Below are positions 34,994 through 42,263 of a DNA stretch of 42,263 nucleotides, in pieces. The notes under the pieces were generated by a model, which saw nothing but the letters and a program-made list of their open reading frames with translations, did not search any database and was not told the origin of the DNA. Each line of letters starts with the position of its first letter. The first letter of the stretch is position 1. The DNA is taken from contig JAPLGN010000010.1 in assembly GCA_026390135.1 (NCBI GenBank), positions 1-42,263 of the forward strand. Reading direction: 5' to 3'. The position numbers and the translations under genes were made by a program. Source of the DNA: Campylobacterales bacterium (GTDB taxonomy: Bacteria > Campylobacterota > Campylobacteria > Campylobacterales > Sulfurimonadaceae).

Positions 34994-35419
34994 TTAGTCG
35001 ATAATATCAACACCCATTGAACGTGCAGAACCAGCAATAGTAGCGGCTGCTGCATCAATACAATCTGTATTCATGTCTTGGATTTTTTGTTTAACAATTT
35101 CCATCAACTGATCTTTAGTGATTTTACCCACTTTATTTTTCATCGGATTATCCGTCCCTTTTTTAAGGCCAGCTGCTTTCATGATGAGAGCAGATGCAGG
35201 AGGTTGTTTCGTGATGAAAGAGAACGTTTTGTCCGCATATACAGTAATAACAACAGGGAGTTTAAAACCTGCTTTATCTTTTGTACGCTCGTTGAACGCC
35301 TTACAAAATTCCATGATATTAACACCACGTTGACCGAGCGCAGGTCCAACCGGAGGGGCTGGATTAGCCGCGCCAGCTTGAACTTGTAGCTTGATGTAGC
35401 CCGTAATTTTCTTTGCCAT
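34994..35419 (-). CDS. rplK: 50S ribosomal protein L11
   Basis: GTPase-centre protein bound to 23S rRNA helices 43/44. 141 residues. [20 protein letters not shown] at the N-terminus includes the flexible proline-rich N-domain; [12 protein letters not shown] closes the C-domain. 21 bases after nusG. Confidence 0.97.
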   Translation of the reverse strand: MAKKITGYIKLQVQAGAANPAPPVGPALGQRGVNIMEFCKAFNERTKDKAGFKLPVVITVYADKTFSFITKQPPASALIMKAAGLKKGTDNPMKNKVGKITKDQLMEIVKQKIQDMNTDCIDAAAATIAGSARSMGVDIID

Positions 35420-35440
35420 TTGTGCTTCCTTTTTTTGAGA

Positions 35441-35971
35441 TTAAATAATTTTTTCGACTTGCGTATACGAGATATCTACTGGAGTACTACGTCCAAAAAT
35501 AGATACATTGAGTTTTAAAGTACCATGTTCAAGATCATACTCATCAACAGTACCGGTAAAATTCGCGAATGGACCATCAACGATACGAACCATTTCACCA
35601 TTATCAAAAAATACTTTTGGTTTTGGTGCAGAACGATTAGCTACGCGATCCAAGATTACTGCAATGTCATTTTCACTAAGAGGAGTCGGTTTGCTACCCT
35701 CACCAATAAATCCAGCAACACGTGGAAGAGATTGAATGCGATGCTGTAAATCAATGCTGAGATCCATCAATGCAAAAACATAACCTGAATACAATGAGCG
35801 TTCAGTAATTTTCTTTTTACCATTTTTTACTTCTATAACATCTTCCGTAGGAACAATTACATCGGTAATAACTTCTTCAAGACGATTTTCAACAATAATA
35901 TTTTCAATAGCTGCTTTTACGCTGCGTTCGCTACCTGCATAGGTCTGAATTGAGTACCAAAGATGTGCCAT
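35441..35971 (-). CDS. nusG: Transcription elongation/antitermination factor NusG
   Basis: Binds polymerase, and couples it to the ribosome. The N-terminal NGN domain starts LWYSIQTYAGSERSVKAAIE; the C-terminal KOW motif is GEMVRIVDGPFANFTGTV. 176 residues, normal. It follows secE by 9 bases, the usual secE-nusG pair. Confidence 0.97.
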   Translation of the reverse strand: MAHLWYSIQTYAGSERSVKAAIENIIVENRLEEVITDVIVPTEDVIEVKNGKKKITERSLYSGYVFALMDLSIDLQHRIQSLPRVAGFIGEGSKPTPLSENDIAVILDRVANRSAPKPKVFFDNGEMVRIVDGPFANFTGTVDEYDLEHGTLKLNVSIFGRSTPVDISYTQVEKII

Positions 35972-35980
35972 AGTTTTTCC

Positions 35981-36166
35981 TTAACTCAAAATTGCCGAAA
36001 CAGTAGAGGACATAATAAAGTCAACCAATGCTAAAAACAAAACAACAAAAGTAACAACAATTATGACCGCGATAAACGCTTGCTTTACCTGTGGTTTTGT
36101 TGGAAAAATAACTTTTGCAAGTTCTAACTTTGCTTGACGAAAAGTACTTGTTACACTGTTTTTCAT
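35981..36166 (-). CDS. secE: Preprotein translocase subunit SecE
   Basis: Clamps the SecY channel in the inner membrane. 61 residues, the short single-helix form: an amphipathic region (QAKLELAKVIFPTKPQV) with the conserved Lys-Val-Pro-type turn, then one membrane helix (AFIAVIIVVTFVVLFLALVDFI). Next to nusG as expected. Confidence 0.93.
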   Translation of the reverse strand: MKNSVTSTFRQAKLELAKVIFPTKPQVKQAFIAVIIVVTFVVLFLALVDFIMSSTVSAILS

Positions 36167-36227
36167 TTTTTACCCTTAGGACATTTCGAACCAATAAAGC
36201 CCGTGGGCACCATTAGTTAAAAATGGG

Positions 36228-36303
36228 TGGCAGGCCAGGGGGGATTCGAACCCGCAACCATCGGATTTGGAATCCGGCGCTCTACCATTGGAGCTACTGA
36301 CCT
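36228..36303 (-). tRNA. tRNA-Trp (CCA anticodon)
   Basis: Acceptor AGGTCAG pairs with CTGGCCT, anticodon loop TTCCAAA gives CCA, TPsiC arm has GGTTCGAATCC, discriminator G, and CCA is encoded. Sits between rpmG and secE, the common bacterial place. Confidence 0.95.
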
Positions 36304-36327
36304 ATAAAATCCCCGGAGGGAAAACCT

Positions 36328-36480
36328 TTAAAGTTTTGCTTCTTTATGAATCGTGTGTTCACGACAAAATTTACAAAACTTTTTAGCTGAGAATTTCTCA
36401 GTATGAGTTTTTTTATTTTTAGTGATGTGATAGTTACGACGTGTGCACTTTTCACAAGCTAAATGGATATTTTCGCGCAT
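36328..36480 (-). CDS. rpmG: 50S ribosomal protein L33
   Basis: A 50-residue protein I translated directly: MRENIHLACEKCTRRNYHI to HTIHKEAKL. Both pairs of cysteines are present (CEKC and CKFC), so this is the zinc-binding (C+) form. It sits between tuf and tRNA-Trp, its usual place. Its stop is 24 bases before the tRNA. Confidence 0.93.
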   Translation of the reverse strand: MRENIHLACEKCTRRNYHITKNKKTHTEKFSAKKFCKFCREHTIHKEAKL

Positions 36481-36495
36481 GTTTACCCTTATTGT

Positions 36496-36511
36496 CCAAC
36501 CCTAGGGTTGG
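36496..36511. terminator. 16-bp palindrome between tuf and rpmG
   Basis: CCAACCCTAGGGTTGG is a perfect palindrome, six bases after the tuf stop. As RNA it would form a tight hairpin and could trim or attenuate the transcript so that tuf is made in excess over rpmG. No T-run follows. Confidence 0.5.
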
Positions 36512-36517
36512 GAGAAA

Positions 36518-37717
36518 TTATGCAAGGATTTTAGAAACAACCCCAGCACCTACAGTACGACCACCTTCACGAATAGCGAAGCGAGTACCCTCTTCCATCG
36601 CGATCGGATGGATTAATTCAGCAATAATTTTTACGTTATCACCAGGCATGACCATTTCAGTACCTTCTTGCAAGGTGATAGCACCTGTACAGTCAGTTGT
36701 ACGAACATAGAATTGTGGACGGTAACCGTTGAAGAATGGAGTATGACGTCCACCCTCTTCTTTGCTCAATACATAAATTTCAGCCTCAAATTTTGTATGA
36801 GGATTGATAGATTTAGGCTTACAAAGAACTTGACCACGTTCAACATCTTCTTTCTTAGTACCACGAAGCAAAACACCGCAGTTGTCGCCAGCGAGTCCTT
36901 GCTCCATTTCTTTACGGAACATTTCAACACCTGTTACAGTTGTTGTTTGTGTATCACGAATACCTACGATTTCGATGGTCTCACCGATTTTGATAGTACC
37001 ACGCTCAATACGACCTGTTACAACCGTACCACGTCCTGAGATTGAGAAAACGTCTTCTACTGGCATCAAGAAATCTTTATCCGTTTCACGGATTGGTTGA
37101 GGGATATAACGATCCACTTCATCCATCAATTTGATGATTTTATCAGCCCATGGTCCAAGAGCACCAGCTTTTGCTTCTTCAAGTGCACGTAATGCTGAAC
37201 CTGCAACGATAGGAGTATCATCACCTGGGAACTCGTACATATCGAGAAGTTCACGAATTTCCATCTCTACTAGTTCAAGAAGTTCTTCATCATCAACCAT
37301 ATCTTCTTTGTTCATGAAAACAACGATGTATGGAACACCAACTTGGCGTGAAAGAAGAATGTGCTCACGTGTTTGTGGCATTGGGCCATCCGCTGCAGAA
37401 ACAACAAGAATAGCGCCATCCATTTGTGCAGCACCAGTAATCATGTTTTTAACATAGTCGGCGTGTCCAGGACAGTCAACGTGTGCATAGTGACGATTTT
37501 CTGTTTCATACTCAACGTGTGATGTAGCGATAGTGATACCGCGCTCGCGCTCTTCAGGAGCATTATCGATTTGATCGTAGTCCATGAATTTCGCACCAGT
37601 TTTAGTTGCCAAAACAGCGGTAATTGCTGCTGTCAACGTAGTTTTACCGTGGTCAACGTGACCGATTGTACCGATGTTGCAGTGTGGTTTAGTACGTGCA
37701 AACTTTTCTTTTGCCAT
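36518..37717 (-). CDS. tuf: Elongation factor Tu
   Basis: GTPase that delivers aminoacyl-tRNA to the ribosome. Start chosen at [12 protein letters not shown] (399 residues); 23 codons before it are open but not part of the family, and a GGAGG-like site lies just upstream. [18 protein letters not shown] and MNKEDM are the GTP motifs (the last is NKCD in E. coli). It is transcribed after the four tRNA genes. Confidence 0.97.
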   Translation of the reverse strand: MAKEKFARTKPHCNIGTIGHVDHGKTTLTAAITAVLATKTGAKFMDYDQIDNAPEERERGITIATSHVEYETENRHYAHVDCPGHADYVKNMITGAAQMDGAILVVSAADGPMPQTREHILLSRQVGVPYIVVFMNKEDMVDDEELLELVEMEIRELLDMYEFPGDDTPIVAGSALRALEEAKAGALGPWADKIIKLMDEVDRYIPQPIRETDKDFLMPVEDVFSISGRGTVVTGRIERGTIKIGETIEIVGIRDTQTTTVTGVEMFRKEMEQGLAGDNCGVLLRGTKKEDVERGQVLCKPKSINPHTKFEAEIYVLSKEEGGRHTPFFNGYRPQFYVRTTDCTGAITLQEGTEMVMPGDNVKIIAELIHPIAMEEGTRFAIREGGRTVGAGVVSKILA

Positions 37718-37813
37718 AGTGTCCTCCGACTTAATATTGTAAACGAAAATGGAATTATACCAAAAAACAGCTGAAATAGCTTTCAAGCTTTCAAAAAATT
37801 ACAAAAATATTAC

Positions 37814-37888
<75 letters not shown>

Positions 37889-37991
37889 ATATATAAACAA
37901 TAATAAAATGAATTTTGGAAGCTTAAAAACTATTTTTGTTTTAAGGTAATTGATGAAGTAGTAATTATGAAATGTATACTTCAGCTCCCAG

Positions 37992-38068
<77 letters not shown>

Positions 38069-38073
38069 ATACA

Positions 38074-38159
<86 letters not shown>

Positions 38160-38214
38160 ACGGCCTAATCTGGTCTAACACTGATAAATTGTAACGCATT
38201 CCGATTTCGTTCAA

Positions 38215-38291
38215 TGGTGCCGGCACGAGGACTTGAACCCCGGGCCTGCTGATTACAAATCAGCTGCTCTAGCCAACTGAGCTATGCCGGC
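38215..38291 (-). tRNA. tRNA-Thr (TGT anticodon)
   Basis: Acceptor GCCGGCA/TGCCGGC, anticodon stem GCTGA/TCAGC with loop TTTGTAA, encoded CCA end. First transcribed gene of the tRNA-tuf unit. Confidence 0.95.
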
Positions 38292-38311
38292 ATTGGCGAA
38301 ATGGAGCTGAA

Positions 38312-38340
38312 ATTATAGTTCCTTTTTGTCAATAAGTCAA
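38312..38340 (-). promoter_or_regulatory. Strong promoter of the tRNA-tuf operon
   Basis: On the minus strand TTGACT (38335-38340) and TATAAT (38312-38317) are exactly 17 bases apart, 20 bases before the tRNA-Thr 5' end. A T-rich run upstream of the -35 fits an UP element. Confidence 0.8.
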
Positions 38341-38357
38341 GGGGTATTCAAAAGAAA

Positions 38358-39095
38358 TTAAACGATAGTGTAAATAATCTCTTTTTTCTTCTTGGTTTGA
38401 ATTATTTCACTCAAAACCAGCCCCTCGATATTCAATGCTAAAAGCTCCTCTACACTCTGCACTTGATGCGTAGCGGCTGTGCGTAATACAACCCCTCGAT
38501 ACGCTTTTGCCCAATGACTTACCACTTTTCCCTCTTTTAAAAACTTCAATGTAGTGATTGGATTTTTAGGAATATAAAATTTATCATAAAAGCCTGCACG
38601 TAAATCTAAAATTTCTTGATTGTCTATAATTGCATCCAGAGGACCACTAAAATGCTCTTTATAAAATTTTTCGCAAGCGAGCCCTTCGATTGAAGCTCCT
38701 TGCTTAAGTTTATAATCAGGGATTGCATCCCCTGCTCGAATCGGGCCAAATAAATTAGAGAAGAGGATAACATTGGTGTCAATGTAGTGTTGAGCTTCAT
38801 AAAAAAGTGTAGGATAGTTTAGATAATCGTAGGCGACCCCATCGTAACGCAATACTGCTTTCATTGTGGGGGCCTCTTGAAAAGCGATTTTGTAGCGTTC
38901 GAACTCGCGGGTATCTTTAATGCCAAAAAGAGCTTCAAGAGCTTCGTTGCACCCCTGACGAACAACTTTTTGATAACGTTCCATGACCTCAAGACGTTTA
39001 GAATAATATTCGGGAAAAATTAATGAAGATTCGCAAAGAGGAGGAAGCATGCCACCTTCTCGTTTCCCTTCACTGGGCGCAAATAAAATAATCAT
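38358..39095 (-). CDS. yaaA: Peroxide stress protein YaaA family (DUF328)
   Basis: E. coli YaaA limits free iron and DNA damage under hydrogen peroxide. 245 residues. Family marks: LFAPSEGK at the N-terminus, FSNLFGPIRAGDAIPDYKLK, and the C-terminal SHWAKAYRGVVLRTAATH. Sequence is well diverged from E. coli. It ends 18 bases before the tRNA promoter region, and no terminator is visible between. Confidence 0.88.
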   Translation of the reverse strand: MIILFAPSEGKREGGMLPPLCESSLIFPEYYSKRLEVMERYQKVVRQGCNEALEALFGIKDTREFERYKIAFQEAPTMKAVLRYDGVAYDYLNYPTLFYEAQHYIDTNVILFSNLFGPIRAGDAIPDYKLKQGASIEGLACEKFYKEHFSGPLDAIIDNQEILDLRAGFYDKFYIPKNPITTLKFLKEGKVVSHWAKAYRGVVLRTAATHQVQSVEELLALNIEGLVLSEIIQTKKKKEIIYTIV

Positions 39096-39098
39096 AAA

Positions 39099-40247
39099 TT
39101 AGTAGTATGCAGCAATTATCGCGTAGCTGATAAAGAACATCAGATGCGATGCCCCTTCAAAATAGTTAGTTTCACCCTCTTCTGTCGTTTTCCATACCAA
39201 TATGATTGTCAATAGCAATGCCCCAATTTGAAGCGGATTAAAATCGAGAGTAAGATTAATTCCTGAGAAATATGCCAACATCATTAAAATCGGAACCGTT
39301 AAAATAATCGATACGGTCGATGCCCCCATTGCAATATTAACAACACGTTGAATTTGGTCATTTCGTGCTGCACGTACTGCGGTAAAAATTTCAGGAGATA
39401 CGCTGATAATAGCAATGACAAGACCTGCTAAACCGGCTGATATTCCGTATTCACGTGCAATTTTGACCCCATGTCCCGCGAAAATTTCTGCTCCAAATGC
39501 AATCATTCCAATTAAAACAACAATAACAATAAAATTGGTCACTGTACTTAAATGCTCGAAAATATAGTCACTTGAATCATTTTCATCTATTTCACCTTCA
39601 CTCTCTTGAATCTTTCGCTTAAGACGAAAAAAACGGCTTCGTGCAGTTGCTTTAAAAAAATGGGTATGCGTGCGCGTTTGAAAAATAAAAATAATAAGAT
39701 AGAAAAACATCAGCACACCGGCAATCAAATGGCTTACCTGCGTTAATGACTCTATTCCATGGTCCGTATGGCTTAACAATCCTGGTACCAAAAGTGCGGA
39801 TGACGCAACAAATAAAACGGTACTGTAGGCACTGGAAGTCTCTTTGTTATGTTGCTGTTGAGTAAAAGCAAGTCCACCTAGAAAGACAGAAAGACCAAGC
39901 AGAACATTTAAATCAACAATGACTGCAGAAATAATCCCTCCCTTGACCGTTTCAAGTACTTCAGGAGAATGACGCACTTCTAACAAAATAATGTACAATA
40001 AGATGATTTCAACAATAACTGCACTAAAAGTAAGAACAAAACTGCCATATGGCTCATGGAGACGTTCTGAGAGAATGTCGGCAACCTCAGCAACTGTAAG
40101 AGAAAGAGTAGCGATAGCAATAGCAGCTGCAAGTGTTGCAAGAGTTGCCTCACCTTGATAGTGAGCGAAAAATGCAAATCCAAGAGAGAATAGTCCTATA
40201 AATATATCCCAATAATCTTCAATAAAATAGCGGATTCGCCTGTCCAA
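39099..40247 (-). CDS. Ca2+/H+ antiporter family (ChaA/Cax-like)
   Basis: Cation/proton exchanger of the CaCA superfamily in the inner membrane, likely exporting Ca2+ or Na+/K+. 382 residues and about ten to eleven membrane helices. Both alpha repeats are visible: EPYGSFVLTFSAVIVEI and SPEIFTAVRAARNDQIQRV with GASTVSIILTVP. The central acidic, charged loop (KIQESEGEIDENDSSD) is cytoplasmic-looking. Three bases separate it from yaaA. Substrate not certain. Confidence 0.85.
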   Translation of the reverse strand: MDRRIRYFIEDYWDIFIGLFSLGFAFFAHYQGEATLATLAAAIAIATLSLTVAEVADILSERLHEPYGSFVLTFSAVIVEIILLYIILLEVRHSPEVLETVKGGIISAVIVDLNVLLGLSVFLGGLAFTQQQHNKETSSAYSTVLFVASSALLVPGLLSHTDHGIESLTQVSHLIAGVLMFFYLIIFIFQTRTHTHFFKATARSRFFRLKRKIQESEGEIDENDSSDYIFEHLSTVTNFIVIVVLIGMIAFGAEIFAGHGVKIAREYGISAGLAGLVIAIISVSPEIFTAVRAARNDQIQRVVNIAMGASTVSIILTVPILMMLAYFSGINLTLDFNPLQIGALLLTIILVWKTTEEGETNYFEGASHLMFFISYAIIAAYY

Positions 40248-40296
40248 AACATTGTCCTTATAATTTAAAATATAAAATGATTATACAGATGAACTT

Positions 40297-41250
40297 TTAA
40301 ATCCATCCCTTTCGTTTGAAAAGATAAAGCGGTAATATTGACGAACATACCATTAAAAATATCGACACCAAGTAACCATAATGCCATTGAAGCTCAGGCA
40401 TGATGGTAAAGTTCATCCCGTAAATACTTGCAATCAGAGTTGGCGGCAAGAAAATGACATTCATAATTGTAAACATTTTAATGACTTTATTTTGCTCAAT
40501 ACTCAAAAGACCGACGAAAATATTTTGGAGATATTCAAGGCGTTCAAAATTAAAATCGGTATAGTCAATCAACGATTTAATATCTTTAAGCATGATTGCG
40601 ACATCACCTTTTAATGCACTTTTATACTTCGTTGATTTCAAGAAAGAACTCATAATTCGCTGTTTATCATTGAGATTTTCACGCAACTGCATGTTCAAAT
40701 CTTCTAACGACGAAATACGCTCCAATATTTCTTCATCATCATTGGTATAATCTGTAAATACGTGTCTTCTAAGACGTGTAATATCACGCGAAAGTTTTTC
40801 AATAATATCAGCATCTGCATCGATTCGTATATCTAAAATTTGACAAAAAATATCATAACCACTTTCAAACTGCTTAGGTGCAGCAAAAAATTTACGATTA
40901 AACTCATCAAAGGTATAAAGTGCGGTGTATCGAATTGAGATGAGTAAATTTTTATAGAGAATAAAAGATACTGTTTCATTGTGCGAATTTTGCGCTGTGT
41001 TCACCAAAAAAAAGCTATTTATTTCAATACGATCGTTCTCTTCCCAATAACGCGAACTAATTTCAATCTCTTCAGTCTCTTGCTTCGTCGGGAATTTAAT
41101 TTCAAAGGTATTTTCAATAAAAACAATCTCATCATAAGTAGGCATCAACATATCGATCCAGATTACTTTTTCAATATTATCTCCATCTAGCTCAGACATA
41201 GTATCAATAAGGGCAATGGCATTCTCATTTTTTACATAACATTTAATCAT
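40297..41250 (-). CDS. corA: Magnesium/cobalt transporter CorA family
   Basis: Pentameric Mg2+ channel. 317 residues. The selectivity motif YGMNFTIMPEL lies between two C-terminal membrane helices (NVIFLPPTLIASI and YLVSIFLMVCSSILPLYLF). The large N-terminal soluble domain holds the long helices (DKQRIMSSFLKSTKY). Short basic tail (FKRKGWI). Its ATG overlaps the radical SAM gene's stop as ATGA, so translation is probably coupled to that gene. Confidence 0.93.
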   Translation of the reverse strand: MIKCYVKNENAIALIDTMSELDGDNIEKVIWIDMLMPTYDEIVFIENTFEIKFPTKQETEEIEISSRYWEENDRIEINSFFLVNTAQNSHNETVSFILYKNLLISIRYTALYTFDEFNRKFFAAPKQFESGYDIFCQILDIRIDADADIIEKLSRDITRLRRHVFTDYTNDDEEILERISSLEDLNMQLRENLNDKQRIMSSFLKSTKYKSALKGDVAIMLKDIKSLIDYTDFNFERLEYLQNIFVGLLSIEQNKVIKMFTIMNVIFLPPTLIASIYGMNFTIMPELQWHYGYLVSIFLMVCSSILPLYLFKRKGWI

Positions 41251-42219
41251 GGCGCCACCTCTTTGTTAAATCTATCTTTATAACTGCACTTCTGACACAG
41301 CTCTTCATGCGCAATATTACGTGCAAATCCTTGCACAATATCACAAGAACGTTTGGTTGCTAGAATTTTACCCAAATTTGTTGCGTGTAGGTTACCGAGT
41401 TCCATTTCACCCTCTGAGTCTAAACAGCACGGAACAACACGTCCATCAGCTAAAATAGCAATTTGTTTGCTCAAGCCATGACAATATCCATCGCCAACAG
41501 CCTCATTTTGAAGGTTTGGCCATTGAAAATACACGTCCATCAGCTAAAATAGCAATTTGTTTGCTCAAGCCATGACAATATCCATCGCCAACAGCCTCAT
41601 TTTGAAGGTTTGGCCATTGAAAATAGCGGTCAAAATGAAGTAATATCTTGGAAGCCAAACGTATCGATTGGCGTTCACCACTTACGCTTTCAGTAAGTGA
41701 TTTAACACCAAAATGCTTTTCAAGTATTCCAAAAAGCCGCTCATTAAACTCGGACTCACTGTGAATTTCATCGAGATTCCAGAGTCGTAAATTAATGAAA
41801 AAATCGTTTTTTTGGGTCAGTTTCTCATCACATAAGGCTAATATTGGCTCCAAGTACGCTTCAAAACTTCGCGCAACACTGTTTTTATTAAAACTGTTGA
41901 ATGAAATATTGACTTGTCGAATGGAAGGGTGAAAAAGAGTAGCACGACGACTCTCATCGAGATAAAACCCGCTTGTGGTAATCATCACTTTAAAACCTAA
42001 TGTATGGGCACAATCGAGATAATCACCTAAATTAGACAATACCATCGGGTCACCCATAACGTGCAAGGCTATCTCATCTGTATATTCTCGCAGCTGAACC
42101 AAAATCGATTCAAAAAAGACCAAGCTCATTGTAGAAGATGGCTGCTCTATAGGGGGACAAAAACTGCATGCCAAACCGCAAATATTGGTAATTTCGATGT
42201 ATGCACGAAAAAATTTCAC
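41247..42219 (-). pseudogene. Radical SAM/SPASM-like protein, frameshifted by a tandem duplication
   Basis: The N-terminal part (42219-41503) reads MKFFRAYIEITNICGLACS, with the CxxxCxxC 4Fe-4S motif at about 14-21, and HVMGDPMVLSNL. The C-terminal part (41247-41540) has cysteines of a SPASM-type cluster (GYCHGLSKQIAILADGRVVP, CCLDSEGEMELGNL, then CQKCSY). A 94-base exact tandem duplication at 41437-41625 shifts the frame between them; removing one copy gives one open frame of about 290 residues. The start is GTG, without a good ribosome site, and the frame is open to the window edge upstream. The C-terminal frame overlaps corA. Substrate unknown. The duplication could be an assembly error. 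Confidence 0.75.
41437..41625. repeat. Exact tandem duplication, 94-base period
   Basis: Two identical 95-base units sharing one base: 41437-41531 and 41531-41625. They begin ACACGTCCATCAG and end CCATTGAAAATA. No mismatch is visible. The period is not a multiple of 3, so it breaks the gene. Confidence 0.95.
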
Positions 42220-42263
42220 GGTAAAAAGGAGACAATTCCTGCGGTAATAGCAACATTGAGAGA

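Noticed and set aside
41247-41540. C-terminal part of the radical SAM gene as a separate gene
   Set aside because: Its first ~32 codons are the second copy of the duplication, so it is the continuation of the broken gene.

Overview
The window looks like chromosome from a Campylobacterota (Epsilonproteobacteria) bacterium of moderate GC content, probably near Sulfuricurvum/Sulfurimonas. The reasons are the order ftsW-flgB-flgC-fliE-ftsI (as I recall it from Helicobacter), protein sequences of that type throughout, an RpoN-type flagellar promoter, and an MSHA-type pilus locus. rpoB and rpoC are separate genes here, unlike the fused gene of Helicobacter. The genus is an inference and was not checked by any search.

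Layout. 1-1547: leuA on the minus strand, cut by the window edge. 1731-10993: a compact plus-strand MSHA-type pilus/type II-like secretion locus. Its order matches mshI-J-K-L-N, then a pseudopilin with an Ig-like tail, then mshE, mshG and a separately promoted pilin. Two copies of a 23-bp direct repeat bracket it. 11072-14387 (minus): a decayed murG-like 3' end, a PAS plus degenerate-GGDEF gene, murG, a REP/dRS3-like repeat block and ftsW. 14465-17680 (plus): a sigma-54-type promoter, flgB, a structured intergenic RNA candidate, flgC, fliE and ftsI. 17685-21007: panC (minus), then prfB, bpt and a fumarylacetoacetase-family gene (plus). 21053-38291 (minus): the translation/transcription superoperon, read in the order tRNA-Thr, Tyr, Gly, Thr, tuf, rpmG, tRNA-Trp, secE, nusG, rplK, rplA, rplJ, rplL, rpoB, rpoC, rpsL, rpsG, fusA. 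38358-42219 (minus): yaaA, a ChaA/Cax-type antiporter, corA and a radical SAM gene broken by an exact 94-bp tandem duplication.

How the genes work together. The pilus genes encode a complete inner-membrane platform, one extension ATPase, a lipoprotein secretin, and two pilin-like subunits. No prepilin peptidase, retraction ATPase or MshM-type ATPase lies in the window, so those must be elsewhere or absent. The ATPase has an MshEN-like N-terminus and the next gene downstream is a GGDEF relative with a ruined active site, so a cyclic-di-GMP connection is possible but unproven. The murG/ftsW/ftsI set makes septal peptidoglycan and surrounds the flagellar rod genes flgBC-fliE.

No gap without a gene exceeds about 190 bases. 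I see no CRISPR array, insertion sequence, prophage or rRNA gene. The most unusual points are the 23-bp repeats bracketing the pilus locus, the murG-tail remnant beside it, the flgB-flgC intergenic RNA candidate, and the duplication-frameshifted radical SAM gene.
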